Assembly (NCBI RefSeq): GCF_003575965.1
Contig: NZ_QWJJ01000008.1
Location: 124,001 to 188,000 of the forward strand
Length of the DNA: 64,000 nt
Reading direction: 5' to 3'
Origin: Pseudooceanicola sediminis
GTDB lineage: Bacteria; Pseudomonadota; Alphaproteobacteria; Rhodobacterales; Rhodobacteraceae
Shown here: piece by piece, positions 17,591-25,005 of the stretch
Position numbering within the stretch: position 1 is the stretch's first letter
Layout: every line of letters starts with the position of its first letter
Notes under the pieces: generated by a model
Database searches by the model: none
What the model saw: the letters and a program-made list of their open reading frames with translations, nothing else
What the model was told of the DNA's origin: nothing
Made by a program: the position numbers and the translations under genes

Positions 17591-18478
17591 GTGCCGTGGC
17601 AGGCGCTGGAAGTGCGTGAGGGCGAGACCATCTCGGGCGGCACCGTCGCCCCCGTCCAGACCCGGCCCATCATCGAACGGCTGTTCCCCGACAGTGTGGC
17701 CACCCGCATGGGGACGCAAATGATCAGCATCGACCGGGGCGCGGTCGAATGGCCGGTGACCACCTCGGCCGTGACGGCAGGCTGGGCAAACGGGGAAGGC
17801 GGCAACGTGGCCGGGCCGTCTGCCTACAAAACGGCAAACAAGGCCCTGAAGCCCGATCACAACCTGGGCATTCAGATGCGGATCACGCGCAAGACGCTCC
17901 AGCAATCGGGCGGCGCACTGGAACAGGCTGTACGCCGCGACATGAATGGCGCGATGGCGATGGAGCTGGACCGGGCGATCTTCCAGGGCACCGGGGAAGA
18001 CGGCCAGCCCCTCGGCGTGATCTCGGGCGCTGAGGACTATGGCATCCCCATCACCGCGGTTGATGCGCCTGGTCTGTGGGGGCCGTTCCGCTCCGGTGTG
18101 GTGCGGTTCATGAACGAGAACACCGCCTCCAGCCCGTCCGACGTGAAGGCGCTGATCCGTCCCGAGTTGTGGGACTTCATGGACAGCGTTTTGGCGGCCA
18201 GCACCGGACCGATCTGGGAGTGGGATCGGATGATCAAGGCCTTGGGCGCAAGCAACGTGGTCATGTCCGGCACGGCTCTGAGCGCGCCGACGGGTGATCC
18301 CTTGGCGGTGTCGTCGCTGTTGACGACCCGCGTTGGGGGCGTTGCGCCGATCTTCATCGGCTCCTGGGGGGCCATGGACCTGATCCGCGATCCCTATTCC
18401 GACGCCCAGTCTGGCGGCCTGCGGATCACTGCGCTGGCGACCATGGACGTGACGGTCGCCCGCCCCAAGCAGCTCTAG
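17591..18478 (+). CDS. HK97-type major capsid protein, 5'-truncated
   Basis: This reads as the C-terminal, shell-forming part of an HK97-fold capsid protein, about 295 residues from a GTG at 17591. Family-like segments are SGGTVAPVQTRPIIERLF at the start, AGWANGEGGN, RITRKTLQQSG, the long helix ALEQAVRRDMNGAMAMELDR, then GTGEDGQPLGVIS and a C-terminal VTVARPKQL. Intact relatives carry about 100 more N-terminal residues (the delta scaffold domain or a fused protease), which are missing here. No ribosome site is visible at the GTG. The gene may be a remnant, or a delta-less capsid used by a satellite. Confidence 0.8.
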   Translation: MPWQALEVREGETISGGTVAPVQTRPIIERLFPDSVATRMGTQMISIDRGAVEWPVTTSAVTAGWANGEGGNVAGPSAYKTANKALKPDHNLGIQMRITRKTLQQSGGALEQAVRRDMNGAMAMELDRAIFQGTGEDGQPLGVISGAEDYGIPITAVDAPGLWGPFRSGVVRFMNENTASSPSDVKALIRPELWDFMDSVLAASTGPIWEWDRMIKALGASNVVMSGTALSAPTGDPLAVSSLLTTRVGGVAPIFIGSWGAMDLIRDPYSDAQSGGLRITALATMDVTVARPKQL

Positions 18479-18513
18479 GTGCTGAGCGGCCTGGAACTGG
18501 CGTTGCGCTCCTG

Positions 18514-19092
18514 ATGCTTTGGGGTGCACACAGCGACGGCCTTGAGCTGCGCACCGTTGGCGGGGAAACCCGCCTTCGGGCCACCTTCCCCTATGGCCAG
18601 GCAACCGTGCTGGCCGAAGCCATGGGGCGGGGACGTGCCCGTCATGAAGTGATCGCGACCCGCGCCTTTGCGGATCGGATCGGCAGCGGCGAGGATATCC
18701 ATTTCCTCGCCGGCCACGACTTCAACAAGCCGCTGGCCTCACGATCCGCCGGCACGTTGAGCCTGACCGAAAGCGACAGCGCGCTGACCATGGAAGCGAC
18801 AATCAGCGCCGATATGGCAGGCGTGTCCTATGTGCGGGACTTCCTGTCTGCCCATGCTGCCGGGCTGGTGCGGGGCCTGTCACCGGGTTTCCGCGTGCGC
18901 CCAGGTGGTGAGACGGTCGAGGAACGCGGCAACGCGATCCTGCGCACCATCCGTTCCGCTGATCTGATCGAGATCTCGGCGGTCACGCGCCCCGCCTATC
19001 CCGACGCCCAGATCGAGGCGCGGAACTGGCAACCCATTGGCGAGATCGTCGGGCGCATGGCCCACCGACCCGCCGCCCTGCGATGGAGGTAA
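18514..19092 (+). CDS. HK97-family prohead protease
   Basis: The protein is about 192 residues, the usual size of the maturation protease that cleaves capsid delta domains. Likely catalytic residues are His68 in LAGHDFNKPL and Ser123 in GLSPGFRV, with LIEISAVTRPAYPDAQIE forming the conserved C-terminal strand. It lies 35 bp after the capsid gene and 4 bp before the portal gene, on the same strand. In most HK97-like phages the protease precedes the capsid gene; here it follows. With a capsid lacking the delta domain its substrate would be missing. Confidence 0.88.
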   Translation: MLWGAHSDGLELRTVGGETRLRATFPYGQATVLAEAMGRGRARHEVIATRAFADRIGSGEDIHFLAGHDFNKPLASRSAGTLSLTESDSALTMEATISADMAGVSYVRDFLSAHAAGLVRGLSPGFRVRPGGETVEERGNAILRTIRSADLIEISAVTRPAYPDAQIEARNWQPIGEIVGRMAHRPAALRWR

Positions 19093-19096
19093 CGGA

Positions 19097-20161
19097 ATGT
19101 TCGGATGGCTGAAAAGCAAGGCCCGCCCGATCGAGCAACGATCGAGCGGCGCGGGCTACACCGCCCAGATCATGCAGGCGCGGGAAAGTTATATCTCCGG
19201 GCGACGTGGCGTGGCCGAACTGACCGCCACCGTGCAAAGCTGCGTCAGCCTCTGGGAAGGCGGCTTTGCCATGGCCGATGTCAGCGGCACCGACCTGCTG
19301 ACCCGCCAAAACATGCCCATGATCGCCCGCGCCGTCGCCCTGAATGGCGAAGCCGTGTTTCTGATCACCGACTTGGGCCTTGTGCCTGTGACGGATTGGG
19401 ACCTGACCACCCGCAATGGCCAGCCGCGCGCCTATCGCCTGTCGATCCCCGAGGCAGGCGGGCCGCGCAGCCTGACCGCGCTTGCCGCAGAGGTGCTGCA
19501 CCTGCGGATCGGTTCGGACCACCTGACGCCATGGATCGGCACCGCGCCCTTGCGCCGCTCAAGCCTAACCGGGGCCATGCTGCATGCGGTCGAAACCGCG
19601 CTGACAACGGTGTTTGAAGATGCACCGCTTGGCAGCCTGATCGTGCCCCTGCCGGATAGCGGCGCGGGCGACATGGAGGGGATGCGCCACGCCTTCCGGG
19701 GGCGGCGCGGCTCAACCCTGATCATCGAGGGCGTTGCCCAGGCAACGGCGGCAGGCATGAACCCGACCATAGGGCAAAAGCCGGATCAGCTTTCCCCGGA
19801 TCTGTCCAAATCGATGACCGACGAAACGCTGGCCGCTGCCCGAGAAGGGATCTTGATGGCCTACGGCGTCCTGCCTGCGCTGGCCAACCGGGCCACCACC
19901 GGCCCCGTGGTGCGCGAGGCACAGCGCCAGCTCGCAATCTGGACGCTACAGCCCATTGCCGCCCTGCTGGCGGACGAGGCCAGCGCCAAGCTGGGGGCCG
20001 TGGTCGAGATCGACACCATCCGCCCCCTGCAAGCCTTCGACGCTGGCGGGCGCGCCAGAGCGCTGTCGGCAATCGTCAAAACCATGGCCGAAGCGAAAGA
20101 GGCGGGCATTGCCGCCGCTGACGTCTCCGGCGCGATGCGCATGGTGGATTGGAAGGAATAG
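19097..20161 (+). CDS. phage portal protein, HK97 family
   Basis: The portal forms the dodecameric DNA gate of the phage head. I chose the ATG at 19097 because GGAGGT lies 7-12 bases upstream; the frame extends to 19037. The protein is about 354 residues. It shows portal-like segments AVALNGEAVFLITD, AAEVLHLRIGSDHLTPWIGTAPL, GMNPTIGQKPDQL, and AREGILMAYGVLPALANRAT followed by a helix ending REAQRQLAIWTLQPIAALL. Length is slightly below the family's usual 380-430 residues. It is the last head gene; no terminase or connector follows. Confidence 0.85.
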   Translation: MFGWLKSKARPIEQRSSGAGYTAQIMQARESYISGRRGVAELTATVQSCVSLWEGGFAMADVSGTDLLTRQNMPMIARAVALNGEAVFLITDLGLVPVTDWDLTTRNGQPRAYRLSIPEAGGPRSLTALAAEVLHLRIGSDHLTPWIGTAPLRRSSLTGAMLHAVETALTTVFEDAPLGSLIVPLPDSGAGDMEGMRHAFRGRRGSTLIIEGVAQATAAGMNPTIGQKPDQLSPDLSKSMTDETLAAAREGILMAYGVLPALANRATTGPVVREAQRQLAIWTLQPIAALLADEASAKLGAVVEIDTIRPLQAFDAGGRARALSAIVKTMAEAKEAGIAAADVSGAMRMVDWKE

Positions 20162-20274
20162 GCCGGATGCGCCTGGGGTTGTTCATGCCCCAAGCATCCC
20201 GGATCAGTCGGTGAGTGCCGTAACAACCCCGACAGCGCGCGGCCTGTGCTCCTTCGGGCGCGGCGCGCTCATTG

Positions 20275-20790
20275 TCATTTGCGTGGATATTTTACATCAA
20301 CTTGGCGCCAGAGTTCATCGATTAGAGACGTTGCTTCGGAGTATTGCGCTTTACTGTTCTTCATGCAGCTCCACAAAGTTCTCTCTTCTTTTTCAAAAAC
20401 ATTTTCCCAACCGAACTTCTCGCTATGCATCGGGAGAAAACAATGGGCCGCTGCATGCATAGTTTCGCATATCGGCTTCGCATCCAAGCCATAGGATGCT
20501 GCCAAGCTCGTGAATTTCATTTGAGCTGCATTGAACCTATCTTGGTTCGATGCGGGGATCTCCTCTTTTGATTGCCTTTTGCTAGCTAACTCGAAGTATC
20601 CTTCCAGATCGCTAGTCGCGTCGATCAGACCATCTATCGCACTTCTGAGCTCATCTCTCACACCTCTAGCTTCATCGTTTCGCCTGTCCAAATAATGCTG
20701 ACGAGCTGGCCAGAGAAGCCCTCCGATAATACCCAGAACGGAACCTGTAGCTGTGATAATCAGGGTGTAATCTTGAGCTGCCCAAGTCAT
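20275..20790 (-). CDS. hypothetical membrane-anchored protein
   Basis: The protein is about 171 residues. It begins MTWAAQDYTLIITATGSVLG and has one N-terminal membrane segment (about 8-28), followed by a charged, mostly helical cytoplasmic part with RRNDEARGVRDELRSAIDGL resembling a coiled coil. The start (20790) overlaps the stop of the XRE regulator gene by 4 bp, so both are translated from one transcript under XRE control. Base composition is AT-richer than the surrounding chromosome. I do not recognise the family. A phage-exclusion or maintenance function is possible from context only. Confidence 0.7.
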   Translation of the reverse strand: MTWAAQDYTLIITATGSVLGIIGGLLWPARQHYLDRRNDEARGVRDELRSAIDGLIDATSDLEGYFELASKRQSKEEIPASNQDRFNAAQMKFTSLAASYGLDAKPICETMHAAAHCFLPMHSEKFGWENVFEKEERTLWSCMKNSKAQYSEATSLIDELWRQVDVKYPRK

Positions 20791-21008
20791 TTTTTTAACC
20801 TCACGCCGACACCGCCGCCATTTTCGGGTATAAACTCGACCCCCGCACCTTCGAGCGCGATCTTGATCACTGCGACGGTTGAGGGCTTCAATGGCTCTCC
20901 GCGCTCCAGGCGTGAAATTGTAGCCTGTGCCACCCCTGCCAACTCTGCAAGGTCGCGAACGCCCAGCCCAACCGCGACCCGAGCCATCTTGCATTGAACT
21001 GCGTTCAT
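20787..21008 (-). CDS. XRE-family repressor-like regulator
   Basis: The protein is about 73 residues from the ATG at 21008 (a GTG at 21020 is also in frame). The HTH reads ARVAVGLGVRDLAELAGVAQ followed by ATISRLERGEPLKP, a Cro/C1-type fold, with a short C-terminal tail and no sensor domain. It is divergent from the gene at 21100. Two identical dyads (ATAAC-N3-GTTAT) lie in the shared promoter region, one next to its own start. It is likely the repressor that sets the element's quiescent state. Confidence 0.88.
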   Translation of the reverse strand: MNAVQCKMARVAVGLGVRDLAELAGVAQATISRLERGEPLKPSTVAVIKIALEGAGVEFIPENGGGVGVRLKK

Positions 21009-21012
21009 TTTA

Positions 21013-21025
21013 ATAACCACGTTAT
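21013..21025. promoter_or_regulatory. XRE operator 1 (leftward promoter)
   Basis: ATAAC-CAC-GTTAT, a dyad with perfect 5-bp arms. It lies a few bases upstream of the repressor start. Read leftward it overlaps TATAAC (complement of 21021-21026), a good -10 for the repressor operon. Confidence 0.7.
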
Positions 21026-21060
21026 ATTTTTGTTGACTGCGCTTGCGATAAATGAAAAGT

Positions 21061-21073
21061 ATAACTCTGTTAT
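21061..21073. promoter_or_regulatory. XRE operator 2 (rightward promoter)
   Basis: ATAAC-TCT-GTTAT, the same dyad as at 21013 with centres 48 bp apart. It overlaps a TATAAC -10 box (21060-21065) facing right, so binding would block transcription of the 21100 gene. The matching sequence and position on both promoters are seen directly; the assignment to the XRE protein is inference. Confidence 0.7.
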
Positions 21074-21099
21074 CATAATCTAATCAGGAGTCCCTGACA

Positions 21100-21501
21100 A
21101 TGAGCAATGAACGCGCCTGCGCGAACGGCCGATCTATGTCCCGTCGCACCTTGTTGACCGCTTTGCCGGTTGCGGGGGTTTCCTTGGTTCTGCCTGCGAT
21201 CTCTATCGCTCAAGCAACTGACCCACATCCGGCCTGGCTAGATCAGTGGCGGGCCGCTTACGCAGACTGGTGCGCTGGTTTGGCGATAAGCGAGGATGAC
21301 ACCCCGGCCACAGACGCGCTGTACGAGCGGGTGAGCAAGATCGAAACGAGGCTGGAAACCACTCCGGCGAAAACCGTCTCAGGCGCCCTCGCGATTGTGG
21401 AATACGTGATCGAGGACGCAGGAGGCGAATTTTCCTACCCGGGCCACGCTCAGGCGCTGGAACTGGCGCGCGATGCTCTGCGGATCGCATCTTTCACCTG
21501 A
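21100..21501 (+). CDS. hypothetical exported protein with Tat-like signal
   Basis: The protein is 133 residues. AGGAG lies 13-9 bases before the ATG. The N-terminus MSRRTLLTALPVAGVSLVLP (from residue 13) carries two arginines before a hydrophobic stretch, with cleavage likely after AIA or IAQA, resembling a Tat or Sec signal. The mature part is acidic and Trp/Ala-rich (WLDQWRAAYADWCAGL). It is divergent from and probably controlled by the XRE protein. I do not recognise the family; related small proteins may occur on other integrated elements. Confidence 0.65.
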   Translation: MSNERACANGRSMSRRTLLTALPVAGVSLVLPAISIAQATDPHPAWLDQWRAAYADWCAGLAISEDDTPATDALYERVSKIETRLETTPAKTVSGALAIVEYVIEDAGGEFSYPGHAQALELARDALRIASFT

Positions 21502-21546
21502 GCCGAAAATCACCCCGCCAGCCTCAAGCCTTCCTCACCCGGGTTA

Positions 21547-21576
21547 TTGACTAACGCCATATATAGGTCATATAAG
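21547..21576 (+). promoter_or_regulatory. predicted promoter of the excisionase/integrase operon
   Basis: TTGACT (21547-21552) and TATAAG (21571-21576) with an 18-bp spacer, in AT-rich DNA 35 bp before the ATG at 21611. GGGTTA (21541-21546) and TAACCC (21588-21593) form a dyad around it. Confidence 0.55.
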
Positions 21577-21610
21577 AACTTATTGCCTAACCCAGCAAGG
21601 AACGAAAGCC

Positions 21611-22126
21611 ATGGTTGAAAAGCTGCCCACCAAAGAAATCTGCGACATACTCGGCATTGATCGCCAACGCTTGAATGAGGACATCGCCAGCGGGGCCTAC
21701 TACTTCGCCCCCGAAGCCGAAGCCCAGCACATCGGGCGTCTCTGGGACGAAGCCGACGTCTTTGGGCTGTTCGTCTATTCGTTCCTTTCGCGCGTCTACT
21801 CCTCCCTCGATGATCAGTCCAAGCGGTCTGACCACCGCAAACCGGCGATCAGCAAGCGCGTTGCGGCCATGTACGCGGAACAAATCGTTGCCGCCGCCCG
21901 CTCGCCCGAAACGAATGGGGCATCGCGCATCGACTTCCCGCTGACCGGCTTCAACAACGACTGGACCGCCAACAAAGTCGGTTCCGCCCCCTGTTTCATC
22001 GCGAACGGAGCCATTTCCAATGTCGCGACCATCTGTTTCAGCCTCGACGGCATCCGCGACGAGATTGAGGGCCGCAAGAAATTCATGGCTGAGCGCGCTG
22101 CCAACAACACCAACGCCATCGACTAA
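21611..22126 (+). CDS. hypothetical protein with N-terminal HTH-like segment
   Basis: The protein is 171 residues. The start follows AAGGAACGAAAGCC. The N-terminus KLPTKEICDILGIDRQRLNE resembles a short helix-turn-helix of the MerR/excisionase kind. The remainder has no recognised motif but includes YAEQIVAAARSP and LTGFNNDW. It is followed 12 bp later by the excisionase-like gene and then the integrase, so all three likely share one transcript. Function unknown; a regulatory or directionality role is possible. Confidence 0.65.
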   Translation: MVEKLPTKEICDILGIDRQRLNEDIASGAYYFAPEAEAQHIGRLWDEADVFGLFVYSFLSRVYSSLDDQSKRSDHRKPAISKRVAAMYAEQIVAAARSPETNGASRIDFPLTGFNNDWTANKVGSAPCFIANGAISNVATICFSLDGIRDEIEGRKKFMAERAANNTNAID

Positions 22127-22138
22127 GGAAGATCGCCA

Positions 22139-22375
22139 ATGGCAAATGCGAACCTCAATATTAGCGTTATCCAAGTGCGGATGATGAAGCAGGCTGAGGC
22201 TGCCAACTACACCGGCCTGCCGGTGAAGTATTTCAAATCCGCCTGCCCGGTTCAGCCGGTTGAGGTGCGTCCGGGGACTATCCTCTGGGACAAGCGCGAC
22301 CTCGACAAATGGATTGACGACATGAAGGAAGGCGAAGACCTGACCACCCAAGCGTCGATCCTGGGCAAATTGTAA
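22139..22375 (+). CDS. excisionase-like small HTH protein (AlpA/MerR-type fold)
   Basis: The protein is 78 residues. KQAEAANYTGLPVKYFKSAC is the winged-helix DNA-recognition part and GTILWDKRDLDKWIDDMKE is the typical C-terminal strand and helix of HTH-17/excisionase proteins. AGGAAGATCGCC precedes the ATG. Its stop codon overlaps the integrase start by one base (TAATG), indicating co-translation. The role would be control of integration direction or of transcription, as for Xis or AlpA. Confidence 0.75.
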   Translation: MANANLNISVIQVRMMKQAEAANYTGLPVKYFKSACPVQPVEVRPGTILWDKRDLDKWIDDMKEGEDLTTQASILGKL

Positions 22376-23466
22376 TGAAGCAGATCAGGGTCAAAGGCTT
22401 CAAGATCTTCAATGACCGGCACGGGAAACCGCGCTGCTACCATCGTGCTACCGGCCACAAGATCGACTTGGAAAGGGCCCCGCTCGGCTCTGCCGAATTC
22501 TTCGCGGAATGCACCCGGATCTCTGCCATTGCCGAAGCCAAGAAAGCATTGGGTCCTAAGCCCGGAACGCTCGGCGGCTTGATCTTGGTCTATTTCGAGA
22601 CAGAGCACTTTCAGAACCGCGCACCCGCCACACAGCGCGACTACCGCAAGTGCGCCGATTTTCTTTACCCGATACGCGACACGCCGGTTTCCGTCATCAA
22701 TACCCCGCTGATCGCGGGCATCCACGACAAGGCGGCAGCCAAGATTGGCTGGCGGCGCGCTAACATGGTTCGCACCTTTCTGGGCCAGGTCTTCCGCTTT
22801 GCCGTCCCGAAGGGTCTGATTGATCAAGACTACTCGGCAGCCGTCATCCCGAAGCCCCGCCCCAAGGACCGCCCCTATGCCAACCGCCCGTGGAAGCAGG
22901 ACGAACGCACGATAGTGCTTGAGCGCACTGCCCCGCATGTTCGCGTTGTCATCGCATTGATTATGAATACCGGCCTCGACCCCTCCGACGCCCTCAAGCT
23001 GACACGTCGCCAGATCGACGGCAGCACCATCTGGGGTTTCCGAGGCAAAACTAACGAAGAGATTGCGATTCCTATCGGCCCGACGCTGCAAGCCGCGCTA
23101 GATGCCGCGCCCGAACATGACGCGGTGACAATCCTCGCCAACTCCAGGGGCAAGCCATGGACGTATGACGGTTTCTCGACCGTCTGGCACCGCTTCAAGA
23201 TGAAGCTGGAAGAGGAAGGTTTGGTGCAACCCGGCCTGACCCTCAAGGGGCTGCGCCACACTGTGGCAACGACGCTGAGAGAGACGGGAATGGGAGAACG
23301 ACAGATTGCCGATCTGCTGGGGCAGAAAACCCCGGCGATGGCCCGCCACTACTCGCGTTCAGCCAACCTTGCGGAACGCAATCGCCTGACACTGGACGTG
23401 CTGGAAAAAGAGAACGAGCGGCGCTCTGAAATTGTCAAACCGTTCTCTAAAACTGTCAAACCTTAG
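22375..23466 (+). CDS. tyrosine-family integrase with atypical catalytic residues
   Basis: The protein is 363 residues with an N-terminal DNA-binding arm, a core-binding region and a C-terminal catalytic domain. The catalytic tyrosine is Tyr326 in ARHYSR, and Arg294 lies in LKGLRHT. The usual first Arg position, in NTGLDPSDAL, is Asp202; the usual His of HxxR is Lys291; the usual His/Trp is Gln317 in LLGQKTP. The rest is conserved enough to call the family with confidence. The gene ends 51 bp from the CCA end of tRNA-Phe, so it probably integrated the element there. Confidence 0.9.
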   Translation: MKQIRVKGFKIFNDRHGKPRCYHRATGHKIDLERAPLGSAEFFAECTRISAIAEAKKALGPKPGTLGGLILVYFETEHFQNRAPATQRDYRKCADFLYPIRDTPVSVINTPLIAGIHDKAAAKIGWRRANMVRTFLGQVFRFAVPKGLIDQDYSAAVIPKPRPKDRPYANRPWKQDERTIVLERTAPHVRVVIALIMNTGLDPSDALKLTRRQIDGSTIWGFRGKTNEEIAIPIGPTLQAALDAAPEHDAVTILANSRGKPWTYDGFSTVWHRFKMKLEEEGLVQPGLTLKGLRHTVATTLRETGMGERQIADLLGQKTPAMARHYSRSANLAERNRLTLDVLEKENERRSEIVKPFSKTVKP

Positions 23467-23517
23467 GAGGTCTTCCGGAATGGAAACGGAAAAAAACTTT
23501 ACCACCAAGGATTTAAG

Positions 23518-23592
23518 TGGTGCCCGGGGGCGGAATCGAACCACCGACACGAGGATTTTCAATCCACTGCTCTACCCCTGAGCTACCCGGGC
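23518..23592 (-). tRNA. tRNA-Phe (GAA)
   Basis: The cloverleaf is read on the minus strand: acceptor GCCCGGG pairs with CCCGGGC, the D-arm is GCTC...GAGC, the anticodon loop is TTGAAAA (anticodon GAA), the T-arm is GGTGG/CCGCC, and the genome encodes the CCA. There is one T-T mismatch in the anticodon stem. Its 3' end faces the integrase and is the likely attachment site; the tRNA is intact. Confidence 0.95.
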
Positions 23593-23734
23593 ACGGGTGA
23601 AGGCGCTGCCTTCTGGGTGTGGGCGTTCTAGGCGACGGTTCGGGCGGTGTCCAGAGGGTTTTTCGCAAAAACACCGCCGCATGTGCAAACTTCTCGGCGG
23701 GCCCCCGCGGGACCGGCGCAGCACACTGAAATCC

Positions 23735-23935
23735 CTAGGAAAGTCGCGGTTTCGGCTGGGGGTTGGCCAGCTCTTCCTCCATCGCCTCGACCAGCTCGTC
23801 CAGATCGTCGGGGTCGGTCGAGGGCACGGCATAGCTGCCGTTGAACCACCGCGCCAGATCCAGGTCGGCGCAGCGTTTGCTACAGAACGGGCGGTACTTC
23901 GGGTCGACGTCGGCGTCGCAGATCGGGCAGCTCAT
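23735..23935 (-). CDS. yacG: DNA gyrase inhibitor YacG, zinc-binding
   Basis: This is a 66-residue protein with the four-Cys zinc site CPICDADV and CSKRCADLD, followed by LARWFNGSYAVPS, the conserved YacG sequence. The C-terminal tail is acidic. The start overlaps the RNase E/G stop by 4 bp, so it is the last gene of a maf-rng-yacG operon. YacG proteins bind the GyrB C-terminus and inhibit gyrase in E. coli. Confidence 0.93.
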   Translation of the reverse strand: MSCPICDADVDPKYRPFCSKRCADLDLARWFNGSYAVPSTDPDDLDELVEAMEEELANPQPKPRLS

Positions 23936-25005
23936 CCCAGCAATGTGCCAAGAATCGGGCCCAATGGCAAACGGGCGCGCTTGCGCTGCAGTTCGTAGTT
24001 GCCCAAGGGCGTCCAGCCGGCCAGCACCGTCTCGGTCGCATCGGCCCGGAAGGCCGCGCGCAGCGAGGTTTCGAACTGCCGCCGGTCCTTCTTGCCCATC
24101 GGGGCCAGGTCGAGGAAGATCTGCCCGCCCAGACCGCGCAGGCGCAACTGGCGCGGCAGATCCTTGGCAGCGGCAATATTGGCCCGCAGGCCCGACGCCG
24201 GGCCATTGTCGGCGCCCGTGTTCACGTCAACGGCGACACAGGCGCGCGTCACCTCGACGAACATCGACGCATCGCCCCCCAGACCCACGTCCGGCCGCGC
24301 CAGACGTTCCAGCAGGTCATCGACGCCCAGGTCCGCAAAGGCCCCCTTGCGCTGCACCACATCGGCCTCGGCGGGCCAGTCGCGCCAGGCCAGCTCATGC
24401 GGGCCGGGGCCCTCAAGCAGCACTTCGGCGTCCTTGCCGGGATCGCCCAGCACCTGACTGGCCAGGGCGACCATGGCGGCGATATCCTCGGCCACGTCAT
24501 CGGGGTCGGCGGTGGCGCAGGCAGACCGCAGGATCAGGCCCGCAGGGTCATCGCCCTGTGCCAGCGGATCGCCCGCGAAAATCTCATGCGCGATTTCAAG
24601 GATCTGCACGCGCAGCTCCTCGTCGCGAATCGACCGGGACACGTTGATGCCCGGCGCGCCGGGGGTGATGATGGCATAGCGGCTCTTGAACAGGATGCGC
24701 TGCGTCAACGGCAGGGCCTTGCCCGGCTCGGCATAGCCGGTGACCTGCACCAGCAGCGGCTCTCCGGGCTTCATCCCCTTGATCTGGCGCAGGAAACCAT
24801 TGCCCTCGGGGGTGCGCAGAAAGATCCCGCCCTGCCCCTTTACGGGCCGGTCGCAGATACCGCGATAGATCGTGCCGGGGCGCGGCTGGTTGGTGTCGTC
24901 GATCAGCAGATCCGACAGACGGCCGTCTTCCAGCAATGCCGCGACCTCGACCTCGCCACCCTGCCCGTCGGGCAGATGATCCAGTACAATCTGCAAGCCC
25001 TTCAT
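23932..25005 (-). CDS. ribonuclease E/G family protein
   Basis: The protein is about 357 residues from the ATG at 25005, which overlaps the maf stop (ATGA). An in-frame extension to 25386 is the antisense-free read-through of maf and not coding. The S1-like start QIVLDHL is followed by [20 protein letters not shown] and [13 protein letters not shown], and the catalytic-site pattern [14 protein letters not shown] and [11 protein letters not shown] carries the magnesium-binding acids. It is shorter than RNase E and RNase G, closer to the truncated alphaproteobacterial RNase G-like proteins. It probably processes RNA. Confidence 0.87.
   Translation of the reverse strand: MKGLQIVLDHLPDGQGGEVEVAALLEDGRLSDLLIDDTNQPRPGTIYRGICDRPVKGQGGIFLRTPEGNGFLRQIKGMKPGEPLLVQVTGYAEPGKALPLTQRILFKSRYAIITPGAPGINVSRSIRDEELRVQILEIAHEIFAGDPLAQGDDPAGLILRSACATADPDDVAEDIAAMVALASQVLGDPGKDAEVLLEGPGPHELAWRDWPAEADVVQRKGAFADLGVDDLLERLARPDVGLGGDASMFVEVTRACVAVDVNTGADNGPASGLRANIAAAKDLPRQLRLRGLGGQIFLDLAPMGKKDRRQFETSLRAAFRADATETVLAGWTPLGNYELQRKRARLPLGPILGTLLG

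Larger units (their letters stand above)
17456..23520. mobile_element. reduced prophage or phage-satellite element at tRNA-Phe
   Basis: Head genes (capsid, protease, portal) occupy the left, control genes the middle, and an excisionase-like gene plus integrase the right, abutting the 3' end of tRNA-Phe. There is no terminase, connector, tail, replication or lysis gene. The region from about 20250 to 21100 is clearly richer in A and T than its surroundings. The left end is not defined: I see no second copy of the tRNA 3' end within the window. The element is only about 6 kb. It could be a decayed prophage or a satellite that parasitises a helper phage. Confidence 0.75.

Noticed and set aside
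17456-20161. Gene transfer agent head cluster
   Set aside because: GTA clusters keep terminase, portal, protease and capsid in that order with tail genes and no integrase; here the order is reversed and an integrase and repressor are present.
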